A DNA stretch of 64,000 bases from Oceaniferula marina (GCF_013391475.1 NZ_JACBAZ010000006.1:158915-222914); one strand, 5' to 3'. Counted from the first letter of the stretch, positions 43,862 through 53,119 are shown. Notes: a model not told the origin generated them from the letters alone. Program-made: numbers and translations.

Positions 43862-45328
43862 ATGAACGTTCCAGACATACTTCAAACACTTCAGCCCCTC
43901 TCGGGGGTGTTTTCTCTCATCGCCGGTAATGCGGGTGAGATGCTGCATGACTGGCCGACGGTGGGGCAAACTCTCTGGTTTGTTTTCGGCTGCACGTTTT
44001 TCCTGCTGCTGAATGCCTTTTTTGTGGCGTCTGAGTTCGCCATCGTCAAAGTCCGCAGAAGTCAGATCGACATTGCGGAGGGGAAATCCAAACGCAACAC
44101 AGCAACCGCCAAAAAGGTGGTCGACAATCTCGACGCCTACCTCTCGGCCAACCAGCTTGGAATTACGATTGCATCCCTGGCTCTTGGATTGTTGGCCGAG
44201 CCCTTTATCGATTCGTTGCTGAAGTATATCCTACTGAATCGTTTTGATGTCTGGTTCCAGTGGGACCTGAGTCCGTATGCGGATCGGATTAACTATCTTT
44301 CTTATGGTGTGGCACTTGCCTTTTTTACCATTCTGCATGTGGTGATTGGCGAGTTGATTCCGAAGGGGATCGCCATTCGGAAGCCACTCCAAGTGACCTT
44401 GTTGATTGTGCGCCCCCTGCATTGGTTTTACGTCAGCTTTTCCTGGTTGATCCGCCTGTTGAACCATTTTTCCAATCTGATTCTCAAGAACCTGTTTCAT
44501 ATTGACCCGCTGAACGAGGGGGAACACGCACATAGCTCTGAAGAGCTCGCGTTGCTGGTGGAGGAAAGTGAGAAAAAATCGGAAGTAACCGAAAAAGAAC
44601 GGGAGATCCTAATCAATGCGCTGGAGCTCAATGACGTGACGGTGAAGGATGTGATGACTCCCCGCAGTGAGGTGGTGGTCCTCGATGTCGATGCCAATTT
44701 TGCGACCAATCTGGATATTGCCACACGCAGTAAACATACCCGATTTCCCCTTGTGAAGGGGCATCTTGACCATGCGATGGGGCTGATCCACATCAAGGAC
44801 ATCCTTACCATGCTTCATGACGATGACCCGGATCTGTTCAGTATCAAGCGCTCACTCAAGGTGGTTCCCGAGACCATGCCCTTGGATGTGCTGTTGCAGT
44901 TCTTCCTCAAGGAGCATGCGCACCTGGCCCTGGCGGTCGATGAACATGGTGACCCGGCAGGGCTTGTTTTCCTCGATAACGTCATCGAGGAGCTGGTGGG
45001 AGATATCCAGGATGAATTTGACAACGAGCGCAGTGCCTTTTCCCAGATCAATGAGCGTGAGTTTGTAGTCGAAGGGGGCATGACTCTCAATGAATTATCC
45101 GATCATGTGCCGGAGCTCGATCTCGAAAGCGGCGAGGTCAGCACCGTGGGGGGCTACATTACCCGGGAGCTCGGACGGATTCCAGAGCCTGGAGAAAGCC
45201 ATGAGATCATCGGTTATGAAGCCAAGGTGATGAACACCGACGGACGTCGCGTGGGACAAGTGCATTTTAGGAGGCTCAAAAAGGTCACGAAGGAGTTGGA
45301 CCCGCAACTGAATGCCGGTGAGATTTAA
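43862..45328 (+). CDS. CNNM/HlyC-CorC family transporter or regulator
   Basis: Integral membrane protein of ~488 residues with an N-terminal DUF21 (CNNM) transmembrane domain (~45-230, including 'NAFFVASEFAIVKVRRSQID' and 'GELIPKGIAIRKP'), a CBS-domain pair (~245-370, 'VKDVMTPRSEVVVLD', 'RFPLVKGHLDHAMGLIHIKDIL') and a C-terminal CorC/HlyC transporter-associated domain (~395-480, 'FVVEGGMTLNELSDHVPELDL'). Relatives are linked to Mg2+/Co2+ homeostasis. ATG 43862 has AGG at 9-nt spacing; ATG 43856 lies too near that site. Confidence 0.93.
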   Translation: MNVPDILQTLQPLSGVFSLIAGNAGEMLHDWPTVGQTLWFVFGCTFFLLLNAFFVASEFAIVKVRRSQIDIAEGKSKRNTATAKKVVDNLDAYLSANQLGITIASLALGLLAEPFIDSLLKYILLNRFDVWFQWDLSPYADRINYLSYGVALAFFTILHVVIGELIPKGIAIRKPLQVTLLIVRPLHWFYVSFSWLIRLLNHFSNLILKNLFHIDPLNEGEHAHSSEELALLVEESEKKSEVTEKEREILINALELNDVTVKDVMTPRSEVVVLDVDANFATNLDIATRSKHTRFPLVKGHLDHAMGLIHIKDILTMLHDDDPDLFSIKRSLKVVPETMPLDVLLQFFLKEHAHLALAVDEHGDPAGLVFLDNVIEELVGDIQDEFDNERSAFSQINEREFVVEGGMTLNELSDHVPELDLESGEVSTVGGYITRELGRIPEPGESHEIIGYEAKVMNTDGRRVGQVHFRRLKKVTKELDPQLNAGEI

Positions 45329-45365
45329 TGCGTCCCGCAGGGGATTCTCTCAAAGACTTGAAGCT

Positions 45366-45445
45366 TCCCTGACTCCCTGACTCCCTGACTCCCTGACTCC
45401 CTGACTCCCTGACTCCTAGACTCCTAGACTCCTAGACTCCTAGAC
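45366..45445. repeat. Two adjacent 8-bp tandem repeats
   Basis: Six units of TCCCTGAC (45366-45413) run straight into four units of TCCTAGAC (45414-45445), two variants of one octamer. The array sits between the CorC-type gene and the XerD-like gene, 57 bp before its start, where copy number could alter spacing. Confidence 0.9.
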
Positions 45446-45501
45446 TCTAGGATCTGAAAAATGCTCTTATCATCGCTTCGCAGATGGGTTAGGCTGCGCC
45501 T

Positions 45502-46389
45502 GTGACGATCCAGGTTGATTCTTTTTTACTGTATATTGCGACTGAGCGGGGTTTGTCCACCGCTTATCAGCTGTCGGTGCGACAGAGTCTGGATGCCTTA
45601 CTGGACTGGGTGAAGGCGAAGGGCGTCAGCGATTGGAATGAATTGGGTACGGATGAACTGACATCCTTTCTCTCCGACCAAAAAGATCGTGGGCTTTCCG
45701 CCGCCTCACTGCGGATTGCAGTGGTTCACTTGAAAATATTTTTCCGGTATCTGGCCTCTAAAAAAGTCATTCTCGCGGATCCTGCCGAGCCCCTGATGCC
45801 CGTGAGGGGTGGGGTGCACCTCCCCGAAACCTTGAATGAACAAGACGTCAAACGCTTGCTCGAATCCGTCGACCAAAGCAAAATCCTGGGGCGTCGTGAT
45901 CTGGCAATCCTCGAGGTTTTCTATGCCTCCGGCCTCCGGCTATCCGAGCTTTGTGGGGCCCGCCTGGAGCACCTCGACCTCGAGGAGGGCTTTGTCAGGG
46001 TGACGGGAAAAGGCAATAAAACCCGCCTGGTCCCGGTCGGCGGCAAGGCGCGTGCCGCTGTCTCGGATTATCTCCACAACGAGCGACCCAGCCTCGTAAA
46101 ACCCAAAACCTCATCGTGGGTATTTCTGAGTATCCGTGGGGGGAAACTCAGCCCGGAGCGGGTGCGCGAGATCGTCAAACAGCGGGCGGCGGCTGCTGGA
46201 ATTGAACAGACGGTTTACCCGCATTTGCTGAGGCATTCCTTTGCGACCCATCTGCTGCAGAATGGGGCCGATTTACGTGTGATTCAGGATATGTTAGGCC
46301 ATGCCGATATTGCGACCACCCAGATTTACACCCATGTGGACCAAAAGGGGCTGAAGTCGATGCACCGACAGTTCCATCCGAGGGGATGA
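45502..46389 (+). CDS. xerD: XerD-type tyrosine recombinase
   Basis: The 295-residue site-specific recombinase contains the full catalytic set: Arg146 (ASGLRLSEL), Lys170, His241 and Arg244 (HLLRHSFATHLL), His267 (MLGHADI) and Tyr276 (IYTHVD). The N-terminal SAM-like domain has 'ERGLSTAYQLSVRQSLDALL' and is of XerC/D length. XerC/XerD resolve chromosome dimers at dif, so this is more likely housekeeping than a phage integrase. A dif site is not visible nearby. The start is GTG 45502. Confidence 0.9.
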   Translation: MTIQVDSFLLYIATERGLSTAYQLSVRQSLDALLDWVKAKGVSDWNELGTDELTSFLSDQKDRGLSAASLRIAVVHLKIFFRYLASKKVILADPAEPLMPVRGGVHLPETLNEQDVKRLLESVDQSKILGRRDLAILEVFYASGLRLSELCGARLEHLDLEEGFVRVTGKGNKTRLVPVGGKARAAVSDYLHNERPSLVKPKTSSWVFLSIRGGKLSPERVREIVKQRAAAAGIEQTVYPHLLRHSFATHLLQNGADLRVIQDMLGHADIATTQIYTHVDQKGLKSMHRQFHPRG

Positions 46390-46479
46390 CGGATCTTCCG
46401 GGTGCGCATGGGATGTTGATTGATGGCTTTGAAATTTGGAGTTTGGAATTTGCCCTTTGGAGAGGTAATAGCTTTGTCC

Positions 46480-47367
46480 ATGAATGTGCATCATTTGGAG
46501 CTGTTTTATTATGTGGCCAAGTATGAGGGAATAACCGCAGCCGTGAGAAAGATGCCCTACGGGATTCAGCAGCCTGCCGTGAGTGGCCAGTTGTTGCAGC
46601 TCGAAAAAAGCCTCGGGGTGAAGTTGTTCAACCGTCGGCCATTCAGTCTAACGAATGCTGGTGATCAACTCTATGATCATGTCTATCCGTTTTTTTCTCG
46701 TCTCGCGGATGTGGAGGAAAACCTGAAAGGAGGGGAGAGTAAGCACCTGAGGATCGCGGCTTCGGCGGCGGTGTTGAGGCACCACCTTCCCGAGCTGTTG
46801 GCCGATCTGCGCAAGGAGGTCCCGGGATTGCGTCTGACGCTGAAGGATGTGGAGCCCTCGGATGTGCACCACTGCCTGACCAACCAGCAAGCTGACTTGG
46901 CGGTCAGTGTGATCAATGCCCGACCAGGTGATGGTTTGCATGAGGTGGAGCTGTTGCACCTGCCCTTGATGTTGTTATTGCCAGAAGATCACTCGGCGGA
47001 GTCCTTGGATGACTTGCTCGAAGAGGGGGATCCGGAGGTGAAAATTCCCTTGGTGGGCTTGCCCAAACACGAAGCAATCAGCCAGTTGTTCCAACGTGGT
47101 GTGGATGGCCGTGAGTTAACCTGGCCGGTGGCAGTCGAGGTCGACTCGCTCGATGCCGTCCAGCATTTTGTCCGCTGTGGCTTTGGCGCCGGAGTGGCTT
47201 TGCGGATTCCGGATATGGTGATGCCTGAGGGGGTCAAGTCCATCGATCTGGACGGCTTTCCTCCACTGGTGATGGGGGTGGTTTACCAAGGGTCTTTGAA
47301 GCCGATTGCCACCCGTTTTCTGGAGGCTGCGGTTGATCGGGCCCAGGCCTTGGTCAAGAGCAAGTGA
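46480..47367 (+). CDS. LysR-family transcriptional regulator
   Basis: LTTR of 295 residues with an N-terminal winged helix-turn-helix (HHLELFYYVAKYEGITAAVRKMPYGIQQPAVSGQLLQLEKSLGVKLFNRRP, in parts) and a periplasmic-binding-like effector domain. The recognition helix reads 'QQPAVSGQLLQLEKSLG'. ATG 46480 is chosen over 46420 because LTTR proteins start a few residues before the first helix. It overlaps the open reading frame of the following oxidoreductase only at its extended 5' end. The effector is unknown. Confidence 0.9.
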   Translation: MNVHHLELFYYVAKYEGITAAVRKMPYGIQQPAVSGQLLQLEKSLGVKLFNRRPFSLTNAGDQLYDHVYPFFSRLADVEENLKGGESKHLRIAASAAVLRHHLPELLADLRKEVPGLRLTLKDVEPSDVHHCLTNQQADLAVSVINARPGDGLHEVELLHLPLMLLLPEDHSAESLDDLLEEGDPEVKIPLVGLPKHEAISQLFQRGVDGRELTWPVAVEVDSLDAVQHFVRCGFGAGVALRIPDMVMPEGVKSIDLDGFPPLVMGVVYQGSLKPIATRFLEAAVDRAQALVKSK

Positions 47368-47429
47368 GCCCTGTATTCTTGTTTTCGAGTGAAAGGAATC
47401 CCCCGTATCTCTGTATTATCTCTTCAGAT

Positions 47430-48764
47430 ATGAGCGAATCCAAGTATTTGACCGATCCCGCTGTTGCTGCATCCTCCGGGGTGTCGCGTCGTCGTTTTGT
47501 CCAATCGACCGGAGCCCTGGGTTTGGGCGCCGGGGTAGCAGGCTTCCCTCACATCGTTGCCGCGCAGGGAGCCAACTCCGGAGGATCGACCAAGGTCTTG
47601 AAAGTCGGACTGGTCGGATGTGGCGGACGGGGGACCGGAGCGGCAAGTCAGGCGCTTCTGGCGGACCCCAATGTCGAACTGTGGGCGATGGCGGATGCCT
47701 TTGAGCCCCAGATAAAAAAATCATTGGCCAACCTGTCCCGTAAGTTTTCGGATCGGATCAAAGTCGCCCCTGCCCGTCAATTTGCAGGTCTGGACGGGTA
47801 TCAAAAGCTGATGGACTCCGGGGTGGACGTGGTTCTGTTGACTGCCCCTCCCGGGTTCCGGCCCAAGCATTTGGAGGCCGCTGTGAATGCCGGAAAACAC
47901 ATCTTCGCCGAGAAACCGATGGCTGTCGATATGGCGGGAGTCAAGTCGGTGCTGGCCTCTGCCAAACTGGCTCAGAGCAAAGGTATATCGATCCAGCATG
48001 GTTATTGCTGGAGGTTTGCTCCAGCCGTTCGGGAAGCCTATAAACGCGTGCTCGACGGCGAACTCGGCCGGGTGATCTCGGTCTATGGTAATTTTTTAGT
48101 CAGCCCGCCGAAGCCAATGAAACCGGATAGCAGTCGCAAGCCCGAGTGGTCGGATGTCGAGTGGCAGGTTCGGAACTGGATGGGCTTCGAATGGCTGTCC
48201 GGAGGGCCGCTGATTGAACAAGCCGTGCATTCCATTGATAAGATGGCTTGGGCAATGGGTGATGTGGCTCCGATCGCAGCGGTTGCCTCTGGGGGCCGTA
48301 GCCAGCGTCAGGATAGTGGCAATACATACGACCACTACAACATTGCCTATGAATATCCCAATGGGACGATTTGTCATATTGCCCAGCGCCAATACACCAA
48401 AACCCACAGCGAGGTGGTCGACCGGGTCTTCTGTGAAAAAGGACGGATGGTGGGGCCGGGCCGTCCGATGTTTTATGATGCTGCAGGTAAAGCGATCTGG
48501 CGTTACAGGGGGCAGAATGAAAATATGTATCAGGTGAGCCATAACGAGCTTTTTGCCGCTATCCGCGCAGGTAAGATCATCAATACCGGGGAATACATGG
48601 CGAACTCGACCGCTCTCGGCTTACTTGGACGGGAGGCTGCCCATACCGGGAAGCGATTGACGTGGAAGGCCCTGATGGAGAGCGACGACGATTTGGCTCC
48701 GGATTCCTTGAAGTGGGGGGATTCCCATAAAGTTCCGGGGGTTCCCATTCCTGGACGGGGCTAA
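47430..48764 (+). CDS. Tat-exported Gfo/Idh/MocA-family oxidoreductase
   Basis: NAD(P)-dependent oxidoreductase of ~444 residues, probably acting on a sugar or sugar acid. It has a twin-arginine signal peptide (SRRRFVQSTGALGLGAGVAG, then a cleavage site near AAQ), a Rossmann core 'KVGLVGCGGRGTGAA', 'GKHIFAEKPMA' (with the conserved Glu-Lys) and the C-terminal Gfo/Idh/MocA domain ('GGPLIEQAVHSIDKMAWAMGD'). Tat export with cofactor bound fits periplasmic folded oxidoreductases of PVC bacteria. It is followed by a strong terminator. Confidence 0.9.
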   Translation: MSESKYLTDPAVAASSGVSRRRFVQSTGALGLGAGVAGFPHIVAAQGANSGGSTKVLKVGLVGCGGRGTGAASQALLADPNVELWAMADAFEPQIKKSLANLSRKFSDRIKVAPARQFAGLDGYQKLMDSGVDVVLLTAPPGFRPKHLEAAVNAGKHIFAEKPMAVDMAGVKSVLASAKLAQSKGISIQHGYCWRFAPAVREAYKRVLDGELGRVISVYGNFLVSPPKPMKPDSSRKPEWSDVEWQVRNWMGFEWLSGGPLIEQAVHSIDKMAWAMGDVAPIAAVASGGRSQRQDSGNTYDHYNIAYEYPNGTICHIAQRQYTKTHSEVVDRVFCEKGRMVGPGRPMFYDAAGKAIWRYRGQNENMYQVSHNELFAAIRAGKIINTGEYMANSTALGLLGREAAHTGKRLTWKALMESDDDLAPDSLKWGDSHKVPGVPIPGRG

Positions 48765-48824
48765 ATCCCAGATCCTTTTTTGAAACGCTGCTTGGATTCT
48801 TACAGCATAGGTTTCATAACAAAA

Positions 48825-48858
48825 ACACCCCCGGTCTGTGTCGGCAGACCGAGGGTGT
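48825..48858. terminator. Bidirectional hairpin terminator
   Basis: ACACCC-C-CGGTCTG (48825-48838) pairs with CAGACCG-A-GGGTGT (48845-48858), loop TGTCGG, with one mismatch. Five A's precede it on the plus strand, giving a U-run to minus-strand transcripts. It separates the convergent oxidoreductase and aminotransferase genes. Confidence 0.85.
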
Positions 48859-48925
48859 GTTATTTATACCAATGAGAAAAAGTAACTGGTAGTCTTTTCG
48901 AATTGGTTTTGTTTTTTGAGTTGGC

Positions 48926-50017
48926 TTAGATGAAATCAACGATGACGTCATCCAGCGCATCCAGAAGCTCCTGCATGCTGGCTTCCGTTTCGTTACCCAT
49001 ATTGGAAATACGGAAGGTGCTCCCTTTGATTTTTCCATAACCGCCGTTGAGCAGCAGGTTGTATTTCTGGCGCACGGCTTTGATAAACCCGGGCACGTCG
49101 AGCCTGCCGTCGGTGTTGTCGATCGTGGTCAGGGATTTTGACTGATACCCTTCCGGGGCGAAGTTCTTGAATCCGTGTTTTTCCATCCAGGCGTGCACCA
49201 TACCGTTGAGCTTTTCATGGCGGGCATAGCGTTGCTCCAGCCCTTCCTCCATGATGCTGTCGACTTTTTGTTTCAGTGCGTAAAGCAGGGAGACGGCGGG
49301 TGTCGATGGGGTGTTGTTTTTTACCGCATTTTTTTCAAATTCGACAAAGTCAAAATAATAGCCACGTCCCGGAGTCTGGGATGCCCGCTCGAGTGCGGCC
49401 TCCGAGATCGCAAAGACGGCCAGTCCGGGCGGCAGTGCCAGAGCTTTTTGCACGCCGGCCAAGACGACATCAATGCCTAGCTTGTCCATCTCCACAGGCA
49501 CGGCTGAGAGCGAAGACACCGTGTCAACGACCAAGAGGACGTCCGGGAACTCATTGACCACGGCAGCGATGCCCGCCAGATCATTCATCACGCCGGTTGA
49601 TGTCTCATTGTGCACCAAGGTCACGGTATCGAACCCTCCCTCGGCAAGCTTGCTTCGCACCTGCTCGGGGTCGATGGCTTCTCCCCATTCAACTTGGATC
49701 TTTTCCGCTTCCTTGCCGCAACGCTGGGCTACGTCGAACCACTTGTCGGAGAATGCTCCACAGCAAAGGTTCAGCGCCTTTGTTTGTACCAGGTTGCGAA
49801 TCGCTCCTTCCATCACACCCCATGCGGAGGATGTGGAGAGGTAGACCGGGCGTTCGGTCCCGAGGATGGGTTTCAGGCCGGGCTGGATGCTGGAGTAGAG
49901 GGATTCAAAATCGGCTCCACGGTGGCCCATCATCGATTGGCACATGGCTTCATAGGTTTCCGGGGCAATATCCACCGGACCGGGGATAAACAGCTTGGGT
50001 AATGTGTTTTGTGACAT
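48926..50017 (-). CDS. Class V aminotransferase (alanine-glyoxylate / serine-pyruvate type)
   Basis: PLP-dependent enzyme of ~363 residues similar to PucG/AGXT-type aminotransferases: 'KLFIPGPVDIAPETYEAM', 'MGHRGADFESLYSSI', 'VHNETSTGVMND', 'DTVSSLSAVPVEMD' and PLP lysine in 'AGVQKALALPPGLAV'. It transfers amino groups between alanine or serine and glyoxylate or pyruvate. ATG 50017 (MSQNTLPKLF) is preferred over 50047. The gene stands alone on the minus strand. Confidence 0.88.
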   Translation of the reverse strand: MSQNTLPKLFIPGPVDIAPETYEAMCQSMMGHRGADFESLYSSIQPGLKPILGTERPVYLSTSSAWGVMEGAIRNLVQTKALNLCCGAFSDKWFDVAQRCGKEAEKIQVEWGEAIDPEQVRSKLAEGGFDTVTLVHNETSTGVMNDLAGIAAVVNEFPDVLLVVDTVSSLSAVPVEMDKLGIDVVLAGVQKALALPPGLAVFAISEAALERASQTPGRGYYFDFVEFEKNAVKNNTPSTPAVSLLYALKQKVDSIMEEGLEQRYARHEKLNGMVHAWMEKHGFKNFAPEGYQSKSLTTIDNTDGRLDVPGFIKAVRQKYNLLLNGGYGKIKGSTFRISNMGNETEASMQELLDALDDVIVDFI

Positions 50018-50083
50018 CGCGCGGCGATAGTCCCCAGATCGCGCCATTTGTCAAAGCCAGACATTGTCACAATGGGCTTTGAG

Positions 50084-50188
50084 TAATACCAAGTAGTCAT
50101 TCACCCGGAACTCTCATGGATCACGCAGTGCTCTTCCAAATACCTCAACAATGATCAATCGTCTCGTCTGTTTTGCGGAGTGGTATAA
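50084..50188. mobile_element. MITE-like element, copy A of a TAATACCA-ended family
   Basis: The element begins TAATACCAAGTAG (50084-50096) and ends TGGTATAA (50181-50188), imperfect inverted ends about 105 bp apart. The inner part carries 'CTCATGGATCACG' and 'CGTCTGTTTT', also found at 52919-52978. It lies in the 277-bp intergenic region between the minus-strand aminotransferase and the lipoprotein gene. Confidence 0.6.
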
Positions 50189-50324
50189 GTCATTGATGGG
50201 TCGATCATGAGGAGAAATGTGGACAAGAAATGGAAAATAGAAGTTGTAAGAACTGGGTCTCAGTGATAAATCACGGTTAGTTTTCTGATAGGTTTGTTTT
50301 GGTTGACCTCTAAGTGATTAAATA

Positions 50325-50657
50325 ATGAATGCGTTAAAGCGTCTTGTGTTGCTGGGGTGGGTGCTACCCGCCTGTGTTTTGTTGGTATCGTCGTGTGAAG
50401 ATGAACAGCTGGTGGCTGAAAATCAGAAGCTACGGCAGGAGTTGAGCGATCTGGAAAAGAAAGTGGATTTGCTGAAAATCAATGCGGGGGAAGACCCCGG
50501 AGATCAGACCGCTGCAATTAAAAAGGCGAACGAGGAGCTGGAACAGGCGATGGAAACCATCAAGCGCCTGGATGAAGAAAAAGCTGAACTCGAGTCCAAA
50601 CATGCAGCAGCGGAGAAAGACTTTCGGGATTACCAGAAAAAGTACCGTATTGAGTAG
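50325..50657 (+). CDS. Coiled-coil lipoprotein, first gene of a paralogous trio
   Basis: The 110-residue lipoprotein has a signal helix (LVLLGWVLPACVLLVSS) and lipobox V-S-S-Cys24. The rest is a long heptad-type coiled coil (QKLRQELSDLEKKVDLL, ELEQAMETIKRLDEEKAELE). It ends 'YQKKYRIE', which lines up with 'YKKEYRIVE' in the next protein just before its small beta domain. The gene therefore looks like the same architecture lacking that domain. Lipobox residues do not resolve inner from outer membrane destination. Confidence 0.75.
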   Translation: MNALKRLVLLGWVLPACVLLVSSCEDEQLVAENQKLRQELSDLEKKVDLLKINAGEDPGDQTAAIKKANEELEQAMETIKRLDEEKAELESKHAAAEKDFRDYQKKYRIE

Positions 50658-50693
50658 AGCCCGTGTGAATGTAACCAGAGGAGAATTTTTATT

Positions 50694-51701
50694 ATGTTGA
50701 GTGATTTATTAACGAGTTCGCGTGGGCCGGGGGTGATTGGCACCTTGTTGGCCCTGATCGTTTTGTTGGGCTTTGGGGGCCTGTTTCTGTTTGTCGTGGA
50801 CGACACCGGCCCCTTTCAGGGTGACAGTCTGGCAGGGCAAATAAAAATGAAGAAAAAGGCGATCGTGGCCAGGCAAAAGGAGATCGTCTATTGGAATGAA
50901 GCTGCGGTAGAATATGAGCAACGCCGGCAACAGAAATCAACCTTGGCTCAGGTTGAGCGGAAGGTGAAGCAGGCGTTCAAGGATATTGAATGGGGCAAGC
51001 AGGAGGTTGCGCGTGAACAAACCGAGATCTCAGACCTTCAGAAGGCTGTCGAAGCATACAAAAAAGAATACCGGATCGTTGAGCGGGAACGTGCCGTGGG
51101 GGAAAAACTTGAGTCGTTTACGACCAAATCAGGGAAGACCTATGAACGGGTGACGATCAAAGAGGTTTCTCCTCATGAGATGAGGTTCAGTCATAAAAAC
51201 GGCAACAGTGGCGTGCATTATGAGGAGCTGCCCGACGATCTTTATGATCGCTTTCAGTTTATCAAGGAGGACGCTGAACTAACTGAGGCCAAGGCGCAAA
51301 AACAAATTGATATCAGTAAAACCGGAGGAGAGCGCTACAGGATTTCCAAGGAGATCATGGACCGGAGGAATAAGATCAGCCAAAACAAGGAAAACATCAG
51401 CCGCTGGCAAATGGAGATCCAACGCAAAGAGTCTGAAATCGCTTCAGGTGAAGTGGCAATCCAGTCCGCCGAAAATAAGGCCCAACATTATCGTGAACTT
51501 TATGCCGCAGGCCGCCGGGGCTTGACTCTCGATAGCGCTAAAAAACAGGAACGCAAGGCCGATCTCTACAGAAAGCGGAATGTGGCAGCTCGGACCCTGA
51601 TCTCAACTAATCGACGAAACATCAGCTCGGCCACTTCAAAAAACCGTAAGTTGGAATCTGAGGTGAAGCAATATACCCGCGAGTTGAAACAACTGAATTA
51701 G
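50694..51701 (+). CDS. Membrane-anchored coiled-coil protein with KTY-type domain, second gene of trio
   Basis: The 335-residue protein has one membrane helix (~14-35, VIGTLLALIVLLGFGGLFLFVV), then a coiled coil (~50-130). A small beta domain follows at ~136-190: 'FTTKSGKTYERVTIKEVSPHEMRFSHKNGNSGVHYEELPDDL' (in parts). A second coiled coil (~200-335) ends it. The KTY-V-hydrophobic-V...H...YxxLPDDL pattern is frequent in secreted PVC-phylum proteins. Function is unknown. It is 36 bp after the lipoprotein and 13 bp before its paralogue. Confidence 0.7.
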   Translation: MLSDLLTSSRGPGVIGTLLALIVLLGFGGLFLFVVDDTGPFQGDSLAGQIKMKKKAIVARQKEIVYWNEAAVEYEQRRQQKSTLAQVERKVKQAFKDIEWGKQEVAREQTEISDLQKAVEAYKKEYRIVERERAVGEKLESFTTKSGKTYERVTIKEVSPHEMRFSHKNGNSGVHYEELPDDLYDRFQFIKEDAELTEAKAQKQIDISKTGGERYRISKEIMDRRNKISQNKENISRWQMEIQRKESEIASGEVAIQSAENKAQHYRELYAAGRRGLTLDSAKKQERKADLYRKRNVAARTLISTNRRNISSATSKNRKLESEVKQYTRELKQLN

Positions 51702-51714
51702 AGATCCCTGTAGG

Positions 51715-52794
51715 ATGAAAAACCCATTGATGGCAGACGATTCAAGCGGCATCATCACTATGCTGGTGGGCGTGATTGTGTTGGTCTTTGTTGCGCTTGG
51801 GTTTACGGTGATCGCTGATTTGAATTGGAAGCAGTGGTTCGAGACCAATAACAGGGGACTGGCTGCTGAAAAAGATGCATTGCAACGGCGCATCAACCGT
51901 AAGGAAATTGAGATTCAGCAGCACCATCACAGGGAGGCGTTGATCGAAACCCACAGAGAACAAGGTGAAGAGCTTCAGGACCTCAAGGCTCAGCTCACTG
52001 CGGCCGGGGCTGAGGCGAAGCTTTTGGTTCAGATGATCGAGGACGAAAAGGAAACCATCACCTTTTTACAGAAGGAAAAGGATGCCTATCGACTTCAATA
52101 CCGTGAGCATGCCAGAGCGGCCGCTGTCGGGAAGACTTACCCGCTGTTGTCGACCCGCTTGGGTAAAAAATACACAGGGGTTCGTATTCTGGAGGTCAAC
52201 CAGTTGGGGGTGGCTATCTCTCATGACCACGGAGCCGCCCGTCTCGGGTATCGCGACATGCCCGATGACTGGCGTCAGAATTTTATGTTCACAGCCCGGG
52301 AGGTCGCCAAGGCCAAATTGGAAGATCAGCGTCGCGTCGCCCAACAGAGTAGAAAAATGGAAGAACGCAACCGGGTCATTCGCAATTGGCAGAAAAATCA
52401 ATCGAAGATGAGTGAGATTGCATCCCTGCGAACGAAAATTGCGTCCGTCAGCATGCAGCTGTCCAGTTCCAGAACCGAGGCCAGGATTGCTCGAAACAAA
52501 GTGCGCTATCAGGAGAACCTGCGTCTCAGCCGGACCTACGCCAGATCCTCCTACAGCTACCGGCGGTACAACGATTCAACCGGGGGCTATTACACATCAA
52601 GTTACCGCCCCCGCTACCGGATTACCTCGAGTGGTAGCAAATCCGTCCCCGGTAGTTTGGAGACTTGGGAACAACGTGCCGTCCGCTACGAACGCATGGT
52701 CGCCAGCTATGAAGCCAAGTTGGTGAATCTGAGAGCCCGTCTGTCATCGCTCGACCCCAGCTATGACCTACCCGAACGGGTTCCGGCTAATTGA
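51715..52794 (+). CDS. Membrane-anchored coiled-coil protein with KTY-type domain, third gene of trio
   Basis: The 359-residue paralogue of the preceding protein has the same order at the same positions: membrane helix (~12-33, GIITMLVGVIVLVFVALGFTVI), coiled coil (~45-135), small domain (~139-192, 'LSTRLGKKYTGVRILEVNQLGVAISHDHGAARLGYRDMPDDW' in parts) and a C-terminal coiled coil. It also has a Tyr/Ser/Arg-rich segment (~265-310, 'SYSYRRYNDSTGGYYTSSY') that the second gene lacks. Spacing of 13 bp supports co-transcription. Confidence 0.7.
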   Translation: MKNPLMADDSSGIITMLVGVIVLVFVALGFTVIADLNWKQWFETNNRGLAAEKDALQRRINRKEIEIQQHHHREALIETHREQGEELQDLKAQLTAAGAEAKLLVQMIEDEKETITFLQKEKDAYRLQYREHARAAAVGKTYPLLSTRLGKKYTGVRILEVNQLGVAISHDHGAARLGYRDMPDDWRQNFMFTAREVAKAKLEDQRRVAQQSRKMEERNRVIRNWQKNQSKMSEIASLRTKIASVSMQLSSSRTEARIARNKVRYQENLRLSRTYARSSYSYRRYNDSTGGYYTSSYRPRYRITSSGSKSVPGSLETWEQRAVRYERMVASYEAKLVNLRARLSSLDPSYDLPERVPAN

Positions 52795-52918
52795 TGGGCT
52801 CGACGAAGCCCGTCACCAGTGACCTTGTGTCCAAGGCTCGTCGACTTGCAATACTTGAAACGCTAACTCAAAGCCGACTCAAACCGGCCGAGCTCTGCCG
52901 TTTCATGGTAGGGGGAAG

Positions 52919-52978
52919 CCTCATGGATCACGTAGGGTATTCCCCAATACCTCATCCCATCATCAGCCGTCTGTTTTG
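52919..52978. repeat. Partial copy B of the TAATACCA-family interior
   Basis: 'CTCATGGATCACG..AGGG...TTCCCCAATACCTCA' and 'CGTCTGTTTTG' match the inner part of copy A (50112-50173) in the same order. Terminal TAATACCA-type sequences were not identified here, so it may be a decayed or truncated copy. It lies in the 403-bp gap before the second sulfatase, which otherwise contains only the 12-bp tandem repeat. Confidence 0.5.
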
Positions 52979-53119
52979 TTGATTGCACATCTCTGTGACA
53001 GTACTCCCACTTTTGATGTTGCTCAGTTAGGATTTGGCTTTATGTTGCTAAATCCGTGCCGAATGATCCTGAGGTTGGCTGGATTACCTGCCTATGGTAT
53101 CAATGAAAAAAGCAACTTC

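Noticed and set aside
45502..46389. Tyrosine recombinase as integrase of a genomic island
   Set aside because: Length, motifs and surroundings fit chromosomal XerD; no tRNA, att repeats, phage or conjugation genes lie nearby.
48860..48895. TTATACCA...TGGTAG near the terminator as another TAATACCA-family copy
   Set aside because: Only the first few bases agree and no interior similarity to the other copies was found; it may be chance.
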